This document shows, in pieces, positions 50,157-58,320 of a DNA stretch of 64,000 nucleotides (within the stretch, counting starts at the first letter, position 1; the number at the start of each line of letters is the position of its first letter). The position numbers and the translations under genes were made by a program. Source of the DNA: Stutzerimonas kunmingensis (GTDB lineage: Bacteria; Pseudomonadota; Gammaproteobacteria; Pseudomonadales; Pseudomonadaceae); contig NZ_CP090366.1 in the NCBI RefSeq assembly GCF_021432085.1, positions 3,162,001-3,226,000 on the forward strand, in the 5' to 3' direction. Under the pieces are notes generated by a model that had not been told where the DNA came from, ran no database searches, and saw only the letters and a program-made list of their open reading frames with translations.

Positions 50157-51014
50157 ATGGGCCAATCCATGTTCATCGTCTGGCGCGAAAGCGTCGAGGC
50201 TCTGCTGGTCATCGGCATCCTGCATGCCTGGCTGCGCCAGCAACCAGGCGCGGGCAATGCGTTGCGCATGCTCTGGGCCGGTGTCGCCGCCGGTCTCGGT
50301 CTGGCCGCTGCGCTGGGCTGGGGCGTACTGCAGGCCGGCGACTGGCTGGCGGGCAGCGGTGGCGAATGGTTCCAGTGCGCGATGTTGCTGGTAGCCAGCC
50401 TGCTGATCCTGCACATGGTCGGCTGGATGCATCAGCATGGCCGCACGCTGAAGACCAGCCTGCAGAACAGCGCCGCGGAAAAGCTCAGCCAGGGCAGCGG
50501 CATCGGCCTGTTGCTGCTGGCCATGCTCGCCGTGGGCCGTGAAGGCAGCGAGACAGTGGTGTTCCTCTACGGCATCGGTAACCAGCAGGCGGGTATGGAC
50601 CTCACCCGCTTCGTCATCGGCGGTGTACTCGGTTTCGTCCTCGCAGTGCTCAGTTATGCAGCCCTGCAGGCCGGCAGCCGCTACTTCAGCTGGCGGCGTT
50701 TCTTCCAGGTCAGCGAGGTGATTTTGCTGCTGCTCGGTGGCGCCCTGCTGATGGCCGCGCTGGATCGCTTCAGCGGCCAGCTGATGGGCATGGACGTGCC
50801 GGAAGTGTTCTATACGGTGTTCGGCGATCCGCTCTGGGACACCTCCGCCCTGCTGGATGACGGCAGCGCGTTGGGCGGCACCCTCGCCGGCCTCACCGGC
50901 TACCGCGCCATGCCGTCACTGGCCGCGGTGGTGACACTTGCCCTGTACTGGCTCGCCGCATGGGCCTGGCTCAAACCGCGGGCGCAGGTGCAGCTCGCTG
51001 CGAGGCCAGCATGA
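50157..51014 (+). CDS. ftrC: FTR1-family ferric iron permease
   Basis: A 285-residue membrane permease with about seven helices. Both iron-passage REXXE motifs are present: WRESVEALL near 10-18 and GREGSETVVF near 127-136. It moves the iron delivered by FtrA/FtrB across the inner membrane. Coupled to ftrD by ATGA. Confidence 0.94.
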   Translation: MGQSMFIVWRESVEALLVIGILHAWLRQQPGAGNALRMLWAGVAAGLGLAAALGWGVLQAGDWLAGSGGEWFQCAMLLVASLLILHMVGWMHQHGRTLKTSLQNSAAEKLSQGSGIGLLLLAMLAVGREGSETVVFLYGIGNQQAGMDLTRFVIGGVLGFVLAVLSYAALQAGSRYFSWRRFFQVSEVILLLLGGALLMAALDRFSGQLMGMDVPEVFYTVFGDPLWDTSALLDDGSALGGTLAGLTGYRAMPSLAAVVTLALYWLAAWAWLKPRAQVQLAARPA

Positions 51015-52387
51015 TCACCCAGGCGCCGTGGCTGGCGCGACTCGGTGACCTGCTGCGCCAGCATGCGAAAGCCATTCGCGCGCTGCAGTGGCTGGTGGTG
51101 GGGTTCTACCTGACGCTGCTGGTGATCCCCGCCTTTCTTGATCTGCCGCCGGCCCAGGCCGGCATGCTCGATAACCTGACGGTACTGGCGCAGTTCATCT
51201 TCTGGGGCCTGTGGTGGCCCTTCGTGCTGCTGTCGATGATCTTCTTCGGTCGCCTGTGGTGCGGCGTGCTCTGCCCCGAAGGCTCGCTCAGCGAATGGAT
51301 CAGCTGGCGCGGGCTGAACAAACGCACGCCGCGCTGGGTGCGCTGGAGCGGCTGGCCGACCATCGCCTTTATCCTCACCACCGTCTACGGCCAGCTGATC
51401 AGCGTCTATGACTACGCCCAGGCGGCACTGCTGATCCTCGGCGGCTCCACCGTCGCGGCGATGCTGGTGGGCTTTCTCTACGGCCGCGGCAAGCGGGTCT
51501 GGTGCCGCCATCTGTGCCCGGTCAGCGGCGTGTTCGCCCTCCTCGCCCGCTTGGCGCCGGTGCACTACAAGGTCGACGAACAGCGCTGGCTGGAAAATCG
51601 CGAACCGCACCTGCCGACACCCAACTGCGCCCCGCTGATCGACATCCGTCGCATGCAGGGTAATGCCGATTGCCATGCCTGTGGCCGCTGCAGCAGCCAG
51701 CGGGGCGCAGTGCAGCTGAGCGCCCGTTCGCCCAATTCTGAAATCCTCATCGTCGGCGGTCAGCAGCAAAGCGATCACTGGGACAGCACCCTGTTGCTGT
51801 TCGGCATGATCGGTCTGGCGATGGGCGCCTTCCAGTGGACGGTCAGTCCCTGGTTCATCACCCTCAAGCAGGCCGCGGCGGAATGGCTGGTGGATCGCGA
51901 CATCTTCTGGCCGCTGGAAGCCAATGCGCCCTGGTGGCTGCTGACCCATTATCCGCAGGCCAACGACGCCTTCACCTGGCTCGATGGCGCCGTGATCCTC
52001 ACCTACATCTTCGGTGCCTCGTTGCTCGTTGGCGGCGCGCTGTGGCTGCTGCTGCGTGCGGCCGTGCGGGTGATGCGCCGTGGCGACAATGTGTTCCAGC
52101 ACCTCGCATTGGCACTGGTGCCGCTGGGTGGCGCCGGGCTGTTTCTCGGCCTGTCCGCCACCACGGTCAAGCTGCTGCGCTACGAGGGCTTCCTGCTGGC
52201 CTGGGCGCAACCGGCTCGCGCCGCGCTGCTGATCGGCGCCGTGGCGTGGAGTCTGTACCTGGCCTGGAACGTGATCAGCCGTCACGGCGGCAACGGCCTG
52301 CGCCGGCTGCTGGCGTTCGCCTGCGTCAACGCCGGTTGCGCGCTGGTGGGCTATGGCTGGTGGCTGCAGTTCTGGGGCTGGAGCTGA
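51011..52387 (+). CDS. ftrD: Polytopic 4Fe-4S ferredoxin-like electron-transfer protein
   Basis: A 458-residue inner-membrane protein with several helices and cysteine motifs for Fe-S centres: WCGVLCPEGSLSEW, WCRHLCPVSGVF and DCHACGRCSSQRGA. It resembles NapH/RdxA membrane ferredoxins and is the FtrD component, thought to accept electrons from the FtrB oxidation step. The ATG at 51011 overlaps the ftrC stop. Last gene of the operon, followed by a strong hairpin. Confidence 0.9.
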   Translation: MITQAPWLARLGDLLRQHAKAIRALQWLVVGFYLTLLVIPAFLDLPPAQAGMLDNLTVLAQFIFWGLWWPFVLLSMIFFGRLWCGVLCPEGSLSEWISWRGLNKRTPRWVRWSGWPTIAFILTTVYGQLISVYDYAQAALLILGGSTVAAMLVGFLYGRGKRVWCRHLCPVSGVFALLARLAPVHYKVDEQRWLENREPHLPTPNCAPLIDIRRMQGNADCHACGRCSSQRGAVQLSARSPNSEILIVGGQQQSDHWDSTLLLFGMIGLAMGAFQWTVSPWFITLKQAAAEWLVDRDIFWPLEANAPWWLLTHYPQANDAFTWLDGAVILTYIFGASLLVGGALWLLLRAAVRVMRRGDNVFQHLALALVPLGGAGLFLGLSATTVKLLRYEGFLLAWAQPARAALLIGAVAWSLYLAWNVISRHGGNGLRRLLAFACVNAGCALVGYGWWLQFWGWS

Positions 52388-52404
52388 GGTCGATGAGGCA
52401 TTGA

Positions 52405-52427
52405 GTGGGCCGCCCGCTGCGGCCCAC
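52405..52427. terminator. Bidirectional hairpin between ftrD and nrdG
   Basis: A perfect 9-bp GC-rich stem GTGGGCCGC and GCGGCCCAC with a 5-base loop, in the 46-bp gap between the two convergent stops. Confidence 0.7.
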
Positions 52428-52433
52428 ATACAC

Positions 52434-53129
52434 CTAACCTCGCAAAACGAACGAAGGGAACAGCTGGTCCAGCCGTTCCCACAGGCGCTGCTGATCGTAG
52501 GGTGCGCGGCTCTCGGCGAGGCTGTCGTCGAGCATGCGCGCGGTGCGCACGCACTGCACGGCGAAGCGTTCGACACCCAGCCGGCGCAGGCGCTGAGCCA
52601 TGTCCCACAGCATGTCGGCGTCGAACAGTTGCCAGTGCACGGTGGTCCGGCACTCATGCTCGACGCCGCTTTCCAGCAGGTGTTCGAGACTCTTCCAGTT
52701 GGCCTTGCCGCTGCCATCCACGCCGGTGATCGCGCTGCTGTGCTCGGGTAGCGCCTTGATGTCGAAACCGACCCAATCCACCAGCGGCAGGATGTTGGCG
52801 AACAGCTTCGGCTTGATGCCGGCGCTGTGCAGGCCGACCTTGTAGCCCAGCGCCCGCACCTGGGCGATGGCCTCGGGCAGCGCGGTCTGCAGGGTCGGCT
52901 CGCCACCGCTGAACACCACCGCCTCGAGCAGGCCGACGCGCTGTTCGAGAAAGGCGAGAATCTCCGGCCAGGGCTTTTCCTCACTGCCACAGGCGGGGAT
53001 CAGCTGCGGGTTGTGGCAGTAGCGGCAGCGCCAGCCGCAACCCTGGCAGAACAGCACGCAGGCCAGATGGTCTGGGAAATCCAGCGTGGTCAGGGGGACC
53101 AGCCCCCCGACGCGAAGTGCTGCGGTCAC
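52434..53129 (-). CDS. nrdG: Anaerobic ribonucleotide reductase activating enzyme
   Basis: A 231-residue radical SAM enzyme that makes the glycyl radical on class III ribonucleotide reductase. The CX3CX2C cluster is VLFCQGCGWRCRYCHNPQL near 26-44, with SAM-binding FSGGEPTLQ near 74-82. The start is GTG at 53129, overlapping the stop of the 51-codon gene (GTGA), so activator and its target peptide are translated together. Confidence 0.95.
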   Translation of the reverse strand: MTAALRVGGLVPLTTLDFPDHLACVLFCQGCGWRCRYCHNPQLIPACGSEEKPWPEILAFLEQRVGLLEAVVFSGGEPTLQTALPEAIAQVRALGYKVGLHSAGIKPKLFANILPLVDWVGFDIKALPEHSSAITGVDGSGKANWKSLEHLLESGVEHECRTTVHWQLFDADMLWDMAQRLRRLGVERFAVQCVRTARMLDDSLAESRAPYDQQRLWERLDQLFPSFVLRG

Positions 53130-53281
53130 CGCGCCGCTGCTTCAGTGAAATGCAGGCGCTCGCGATGCTCGGACTGCTTGCCCGGGTTGAAAGCGGTAAC
53201 CGGGCGGTGATAGCCCATCACGCGGGTCCAGACTTCGCAACGTTGGCGCTGGTCCTGGGGCAGTTGGCTGGCTGGGTTCAT
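53126..53281 (-). CDS. Separate glycyl-radical segment of class III ribonucleotide reductase
   Basis: A 51-residue protein starting MNPASQLPQDQRQRCEVWTR. Its core RVMGYHRPVTAFNPGKQSE is the C-terminal glycyl-radical signature of NrdD (RVxGYxxxx...FNxGKQxE, as in E. coli around Gly681), so Gly23 is the predicted radical site. A strong AAAAGGAG lies 8 bases before the ATG. The neighbouring large NrdD ends right after its zinc site and lacks this segment. The gene starts 74 bp after the nrdD stop and in a different frame, and overlaps nrdG by GTGA. Two cysteine-poor, highly basic halves suggest it docks into the NrdD barrel. Too short to be found by most gene callers. Confidence 0.85.
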   Translation of the reverse strand: MNPASQLPQDQRQRCEVWTRVMGYHRPVTAFNPGKQSEHRERLHFTEAAAR

Positions 53282-53355
53282 GGTGACGCTCCTTTTGCTT
53301 AGGGTTGATTATGCGGCGCCGCACCTATTGGAGCGGCGTGACACGGGATCGCAGA

Positions 53356-55374
53356 TCAGACCGCCAGGGCCGCTTCGGCTTGCTGCTTGTGCAGCAGCGC
53401 CTCATCGCACTTCGGGCAGAACTCGTGCTCGCCAGCGAGATAACCGTGCACCGGGCAGATCGAGAAGGTGGGCGTTACCGTCAGGTAAGGCAGGCGGTAA
53501 CGCGACAGCGCATTGCGTACCAGCTTCTTGCAGGCCTCAGCCGACGAAATCTGCTCGGCCATGTACAGGTGCAGCACGGTGCCGCCGGTGTACTTGCACT
53601 GCAGCTCGTCCTGCAGCTCCAGGGCCTCGAAGGGGTCGTCGGTGAAGCCGACCGGCAGTTGCGAGGAGTTGGTGTAGTACGGCGCCTCGGCCGAACCCGC
53701 CTGGAGGATGTCGGGGAAGCGCTTGCGGTCTTCCTTGGCGAAACGATAGGTGGTGCCTTCGGCCGGCGTCGCCTCGAGGTTGTAGAGGTGCCCAGTGTCT
53801 TCTTGGAACTGCACCAGCCGCGCCCGCACGTGGTCGAGCACCTCGATCGCCAGGGCGCGACCGCCAGCGGTCTGCAGCCCCTCGGTGTCGTCGGTGAAGT
53901 TGCGCACCATCTCGTGCAAGCCGTTCACCCCGATGGTGGAGAAGTGATTGCGCAGCGTGCCCAGATAACGCTTGGTGTAGGGGTAGAGCCCGGCATCCAT
54001 ATGGTGCTGGATGACCTTGCGCTTGACCTCCAGACTCTGCCGCGCCATGTCCAGCAGCGCATCCAGCTGTTCGAGCAGCGCCGCCTTGTCACCACGGTAG
54101 AGATAGCCCAGCCGCGCACAGTTGACCGTCACCACGCCCAGCGAACCGGTCTGCTCGGCAGAGCCGAACAGCCCGCCACCGCGCTTGAGCAGCTCGCGCA
54201 CGTCCAGCTGCAGGCGGCAGCACATCGAACGCACCTGGTTCGGCTGCATGTCCGAATTAAGGAAGTTCTGGAAGTACGGCAGCCCGTAGCGCGCCGTCAT
54301 CTCGAACAGGCGCTCGGCGTTCTCGCTGTCCCAGGGGAAGTCGTGGGTGATGTTGTAGGTCGGGATCGGGAAGGTGAAAACCCGGCCGAGGCCGTCACCG
54401 GCCTGCATCACTTCTATATAGGCACGGTTGATCAGCTCCATCTCGGCCTGCAGCTCGCCGTAGGCGAAGGGCATCTCCTCGCCGCCGATGTAGGGGATCT
54501 GTTCGCGCAGATCTTCGGGGCAGACCCAGTCGAAGGTCAGGTTGGTGAACGGGGTCTGCGTGCCCCAGCGCGACGGCACGTTGAGGTTGTAGATGAACTC
54601 CTGAATGGCCTGGCGGATTTCGGCGAAGCCAAGGTTGTCCTTGCGCACGAACGGTGCGAGGTAGGTATCGAAGCTGCTGAACGCCTGCGCGCCGGCCCAC
54701 TCGTTCTGCAGCGTGCCGAGAAAATTGACCATCTGCCCCAGCGCGCTGGACAGGTGCTTGGGCGGGCCGGCCTCAACCCGCCCCGGAATCCCGTTGAAGC
54801 CCTCATTGAGCAGGGTCCGCAGTGACCAGCCAGCGCAATAGCCGGCGAGCATGTCCAGGTCATGGATATGCAGATCGCCTTCGCGATGCGCCGTGCCGAT
54901 CTCCGGGCTGTAGACCTCGTCCAGCCAGTAGTTGGCGGTGACCTTGCCAGACACGTTGAGGATCAGCCCGCCGAGTGAGTAGCCCTGGTTGGCGTTGGCG
55001 CGCACCCGCCAGTCTTCGCGGGAGAGGTATTCGTTCATCGAGGCGGCGACGTCGACCACCACCTTGCGATCTCGGCGCAGACGCGCATGGCGTTCGCGGT
55101 AGACGATGTAGGCCCGGGCGGTATCGAAGTAGCCGGCTGCCATCAGGGCACGCTCGACGCCGTCCTGCACCTGCTCCACCTCCACCGCCGTGCGATGGGC
55201 CAGTTGCTGACGAACGGCCTGGGCCAATGCCTGCGCCACTGCCAACTCGAACTCGCCGGTCGCCGCGCCCGCCGCCGCGATGGCGCGCTCGATCTTGTCC
55301 ACTTCGAACGCCGCCAGTCGGCCATCGCGCTTGCGCAGTGAAACCGGTTTCGCCACCTCTGCCTGCCTGGGCAT
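53356..55374 (-). CDS. nrdD: Class III ribonucleotide reductase, large part without glycyl-radical segment
   Basis: A 672-residue NrdD that reduces ribonucleoside triphosphates without oxygen, using formate. An ATP-cone is at residues 10-95 (SLRKRDGRLAAFEVDKIERAI). The barrel follows, with HIHDLDML, VRSMCCRLQLDVREL and LGVVTVNCARLGYL. The C-terminal zinc site is CPVHGYL and FCPKCDEALL, and then the protein ends within 12 residues. Normally RVxGY...GKQ follows; here it is on the next gene. Start at 55374 is fixed by GGAGG five bases upstream; earlier in-frame ATGs and a TTG exist. An Anr/Dnr box at 55460-55473 drives it. Confidence 0.93.
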   Translation of the reverse strand: MPRQAEVAKPVSLRKRDGRLAAFEVDKIERAIAAAGAATGEFELAVAQALAQAVRQQLAHRTAVEVEQVQDGVERALMAAGYFDTARAYIVYRERHARLRRDRKVVVDVAASMNEYLSREDWRVRANANQGYSLGGLILNVSGKVTANYWLDEVYSPEIGTAHREGDLHIHDLDMLAGYCAGWSLRTLLNEGFNGIPGRVEAGPPKHLSSALGQMVNFLGTLQNEWAGAQAFSSFDTYLAPFVRKDNLGFAEIRQAIQEFIYNLNVPSRWGTQTPFTNLTFDWVCPEDLREQIPYIGGEEMPFAYGELQAEMELINRAYIEVMQAGDGLGRVFTFPIPTYNITHDFPWDSENAERLFEMTARYGLPYFQNFLNSDMQPNQVRSMCCRLQLDVRELLKRGGGLFGSAEQTGSLGVVTVNCARLGYLYRGDKAALLEQLDALLDMARQSLEVKRKVIQHHMDAGLYPYTKRYLGTLRNHFSTIGVNGLHEMVRNFTDDTEGLQTAGGRALAIEVLDHVRARLVQFQEDTGHLYNLEATPAEGTTYRFAKEDRKRFPDILQAGSAEAPYYTNSSQLPVGFTDDPFEALELQDELQCKYTGGTVLHLYMAEQISSAEACKKLVRNALSRYRLPYLTVTPTFSICPVHGYLAGEHEFCPKCDEALLHKQQAEAALAV

Positions 55375-55459
55375 CAACGCCTCCATAACCATATGTAGTG
55401 AATTTATTCGCAAGAAACACAATATGGTGTGACTTTAGAGGTGGAACCTCATTACCGAA

Positions 55460-55473
55460 TTGATCATCGTCAA
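55460..55473 (-). promoter_or_regulatory. Anr/Dnr box of the nrdD promoter
   Basis: TTGATCATCGTCAA, a match to TTGAT-N4-RTCAA. On the minus strand a -10-like TAAAGT follows after exactly 22 bases, the spacing of class II Fnr-type promoters (site centred at -41.5). Confidence 0.85.
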
Positions 55474-55523
55474 GCACAGGCAAGTGATCGCCCGACGGCG
55501 CCGACGGCTCATGGCCGACACTC

Positions 55524-55537
55524 TTGTCCGTGATCAA
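55524..55537 (+). promoter_or_regulatory. Anr/Dnr-like box upstream of the first dnr-type gene
   Basis: TTGTCCGTGATCAA has one perfect half-site (ATCAA) and a weaker one. A -10-like TAGGAT follows after 23 bases and the ATG is 67 bases downstream. Confidence 0.6.
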
Positions 55538-55604
55538 GGAAGCGGCGGACACCGGACTCCTAGGATGCAGGCTGATAAACCCGGTTCAATCCGGGGGAGG
55601 ACAC

Positions 55605-56282
55605 ATGCTCACTGAAAAAACCCTGGTCGCGGAATTGCGCCGCCACCATCTGTTCAGCCGACTGCCCGAGGCGGCGTTACAGGAGGTGTGCACCTCTGCC
55701 AACCTGAAGCGCCTGCCTGCGGGGGCCTCGCTGTTTCATCAGGGCGATAAGGCCGACCGCTTCTATTTCCTCTTCAGCGGCCAGATCAAGCTGCACCGCG
55801 TAGTCTGCGACGGGCAGGAGAAGCTGGTGGAAGTGATGCGTGCCGGTGAATCGTTCGCCGAAGCGCTGTTGTTCAAGGGCACGCCGAGCTATCCGGTCAG
55901 CGCCACCGCGCTAAAGGCCAGCCTGGTGGCGAGCCTGAACGGGCCGCATTACCGGCGAATTCTCGAGCAGCACCCGGATATCTGCCTAGACATCCTCGCC
56001 ACCCTGAGCATTCGTCTGCACCAGCGTATGACCGAGATCGACACCCTCACCCTGGCCAACGCCAGCCATCGCGTGGTGCGCTTTCTCGCGCAATCGCAGC
56101 AGGACGACAGCGGCGTGGTGGTGCTCGATGTGCCGAAACGCTTGATCGCGTCGAAACTGGGCATTCAGCCGGAAACCTTCTCGCGCATCCTGCATCGGCT
56201 GATCGACGCCGGAACCATATCGGTCCAGCGGCGACGCATCGAGATTCTCGACAACCGCAAGCTCGCCGCCTATGACGAGTGA
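55605..56282 (+). CDS. Crp/Fnr-family regulator of the Dnr type
   Basis: A 225-residue regulator with a cyclic-nucleotide-like sensor domain (PAGASLFHQGDKADRFYFLFSGQIKLHR, residues 40-67) and a C-terminal HTH whose recognition part reads LIASKLGIQPETFSRILHRL near 173-192. The QPETFSR helix is the one that reads TTGAT-type sites. It lacks the N-terminal cysteine cluster of Anr/Fnr, so it belongs to the Dnr class that senses NO through heme. P. stutzeri has several Dnr proteins (DnrD, DnrE, DnrS); which one this is cannot be decided here. RBS GGGGGAGG; own Anr/Dnr-like box upstream. Confidence 0.88.
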   Translation: MLTEKTLVAELRRHHLFSRLPEAALQEVCTSANLKRLPAGASLFHQGDKADRFYFLFSGQIKLHRVVCDGQEKLVEVMRAGESFAEALLFKGTPSYPVSATALKASLVASLNGPHYRRILEQHPDICLDILATLSIRLHQRMTEIDTLTLANASHRVVRFLAQSQQDDSGVVVLDVPKRLIASKLGIQPETFSRILHRLIDAGTISVQRRRIEILDNRKLAAYDE

Positions 56283-56307
56283 CCTGCGGCAGAACGCCCC
56301 AGTGTTC

Positions 56308-56321
56308 TTGATTGCTGTCAA
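56308..56321 (+). promoter_or_regulatory. Anr/Dnr box upstream of the DGC-domain gene
   Basis: TTGATTGCTGTCAA, full match. A -10-like GAAAAT follows after 22 bases, and the gene starts 61 bases downstream: class II layout. Confidence 0.82.
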
Positions 56322-56381
56322 AGCCAGTCGCCGGCGCGCCTTGGAAAATGACCCGCGCCACGCCACCGTCAGGAAAACGCG

Positions 56382-56768
56382 ATGATCACCACAACGCCTG
56401 CGCCCCTGGTCTATTCATGCTCCGGTTGTTCGAATGTCGCGCAGCTGGCCAACACCCTGGCGGTGCGTCTCGATCGCGCCGGGCTGGCGGAAATGTCCTG
56501 CATCGCCGGCGTCGGCGGGCGCGTTGCAGCGCTGGTGAAGAAAGCCAACTCCGGCCGCCCCATTCTCGCCATCGACGGCTGCCCGATGCATTGCGCCCGC
56601 GCCTGCCTCGCGCAGCACGGCGTGACACCCGACGTGCACATCACCCTCAGCAGCTACGGCTTGCGCAAGCGCTATCGGGAAGACTGCAGCGAGGAGGAGA
56701 TCAGCGCGCTGTTCGATGACATGAAAGACATTATCGCCAGTGACCGGATGCAGTTGCGCACGGCCTGA
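56382..56768 (+). CDS. DGC-domain zinc-binding protein
   Basis: A 128-residue protein with cysteine motifs at fixed places: YSCSGCSNVAQLAN (11-24), MSCIAGVGG (near 38-46) and IDGCPMHCARACL (near 65-77), the last giving the DGC name of the family (putative zinc-binding). Members often sit beside denitrification or anaerobic genes; molecular function is unknown. It has its own Anr/Dnr promoter and no partner gene on its strand, so it acts alone in transcription. Confidence 0.82.
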   Translation: MITTTPAPLVYSCSGCSNVAQLANTLAVRLDRAGLAEMSCIAGVGGRVAALVKKANSGRPILAIDGCPMHCARACLAQHGVTPDVHITLSSYGLRKRYREDCSEEEISALFDDMKDIIASDRMQLRTA

Positions 56769-56927
56769 AACCCACGGACTGAGCGTGTCGCTGGAATCGC
56801 GGAACAGTTCGTTCCAGCGGGTAGCGCGCCCTGCGCCCCCCGCACTGCTGCGCCGCGCCGGGGCGGTCCGCCAGCCTGAGCCTTGCAGGCGCAGGCAGTT
56901 TGCGACGGCTGCGGGCGGAACAATCGG

Positions 56928-57422
56928 TCAGGCTCTGGCCGCCTGTGCCCGGCCGGCCGCCGCCACCTCCTCGCCGGCACCCTGCAGCAGTTTCCACAGC
57001 CAGCTCGGCAGCGTGTCGGGGTCGAGACTGTCGATCAGATTCTTGATCGCCAGGCCCAGCTCGGTATCACCCTCGATAACCAGCCGGCGGCGGAAGAACA
57101 GCGTATCCGGGTCTTCCTGACGGCTGGCCAACAGCAGGAACTCGCGCCAGTTGCCGCGAATGGTCACCTCCACCGGTGCCTGCGCCGCAATGCGCAGCTG
57201 CTCGCGCTCGCAGGTCAGGCACCAGGCAAGGCCGAGGTCGGCGACTTCGAGCTTCATCCAGTGGCCGTCAAGCACGTCAAAGGCGCCGTCGCTCAGTGCT
57301 TCGGCGAATACCTGATTGAGGCTGCGCTCCAGCGCAAGGCGCTGGAGCAGGAATGGCGTCTTGGCCGCAAGCGGCAACAGCCGCCCGCCGAGATTCACCA
57401 GATGGGCACGTGGATTCAGCAT
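56928..57422 (-). CDS. ubiT: Ubiquinone biosynthesis accessory factor UbiT
   Basis: A 164-residue SCP2-domain protein. SCP2 proteins bind lipids; UbiT helps oxygen-independent ubiquinone synthesis, probably by holding the polyprenyl intermediates. The conserved core is LEVADLGLAWCLTCEREQLRI and VEVTIRGNWREFLLLASRQEDPDTLFFRRRLVIEGDTELGL. Start MLNPRAHLVN at 57422 overlaps the ubiV stop by 7 bp. Last gene of ubiU-ubiV-ubiT. Confidence 0.93.
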   Translation of the reverse strand: MLNPRAHLVNLGGRLLPLAAKTPFLLQRLALERSLNQVFAEALSDGAFDVLDGHWMKLEVADLGLAWCLTCEREQLRIAAQAPVEVTIRGNWREFLLLASRQEDPDTLFFRRRLVIEGDTELGLAIKNLIDSLDPDTLPSWLWKLLQGAGEEVAAAGRAQAARA

Positions 57423-58306
57423 AATCCGGCCTCCTCGGCGCGCAGCATGCCCGGCTGGCCATGCCAATACCCATTGCAACCGTCCACCGCCAGCGGCGGC
57501 AGCGCGCCCTTGCGCACCGCATCGAAGGCAGCGACCACCTCGTCCATACCGGCAGCGCGCGGGCTCAGGCGCAGCAGATCGGCACCGCTGTCGACCAGAC
57601 CCGCGTAGTCGGCGAGCAGGTTGCTGACCGCTGCAGACATGGTCTGGATACCGTTGATCGTGAACAGCGCCTCACCCTCCTGGCTCAGCAGCGGAATGCC
57701 CTCGGGATAGTTCTGGCAGCAGAACTGGCAGTCGTCCTTCGGCCGGTTCTCGGCACGGGCGGTGAAGCAGCGCGCCGAATAGGCCAGTGGCAGATGACCA
57801 TAGGCGAATATCTCGATTTCCGGCAGTGCCACGCCCAGCTCCTGCAGTTGCGCGCGGGCACTCTTGATCAGCTTGCCGGAGGCTTCCACCGGCGGCACCC
57901 AGCGGGTCATGCCGCTGGCCACCAGCTCGGCCAGGGCGTGGCCGTTGTATAGGTTCAGCGCCGGGCCGCCAACGAAGGGCAGCTTGCGCTCGGACATCAG
58001 CTGCACCGCGCCCATGTCATTGGCTTCCACCAGCAGCTCGCCGTTGTCACACAGGCGGCGCAGGCTGGATAGCTCGGAAGCGGCTTCGACCAGGGTCAGG
58101 CCGGACAGCACCAGCTGCGCCGAGGAGGCTTCAGCCAGATCGCGGGCCAGACCAAGCCAGTCGTCGAGCATCAGCGCGCGGCGCTTGGAGCAAACGGTTT
58201 CGCCGAGGTAGATAACATCCAGCGGCTGGCTGGCCATGTTGGCGTAGAAGTCCAGCGTCTGCTGGCGATCCCAGTAGAACAGCACCGGGCCCAGAGAAAG
58301 TTTCAT
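57416..58306 (-). CDS. ubiV: Ubiquinone biosynthesis protein UbiV (U32 family)
   Basis: A 296-residue member of the U32 family with a [4Fe-4S] cluster. Candidate ligands are C39 (ETVCSKRR), C180 (SARCFTARA), and the C193/C196/C197 group (DDCQFCCQN). With UbiU it hydroxylates ubiquinone precursors without oxygen, using prephenate as the oxygen donor. Start MKLSLGPVLF at 58306 has AGGAGTC upstream; longer frames are not conserved. Fourteen bases separate it from ubiU. Confidence 0.95.
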   Translation of the reverse strand: MKLSLGPVLFYWDRQQTLDFYANMASQPLDVIYLGETVCSKRRALMLDDWLGLARDLAEASSAQLVLSGLTLVEAASELSSLRRLCDNGELLVEANDMGAVQLMSERKLPFVGGPALNLYNGHALAELVASGMTRWVPPVEASGKLIKSARAQLQELGVALPEIEIFAYGHLPLAYSARCFTARAENRPKDDCQFCCQNYPEGIPLLSQEGEALFTINGIQTMSAAVSNLLADYAGLVDSGADLLRLSPRAAGMDEVVAAFDAVRKGALPPLAVDGCNGYWHGQPGMLRAEEAGLC

Positions 58307-58320
58307 GGGTGACTCCTCGT

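Noticed and set aside
53142..53324. 60-codon frame overlapping the small glycyl-radical gene
   Set aside because: Different frame from the conserved RVMGY...GKQ sequence, with no ribosome binding site; shadow of the 53126-53281 gene.
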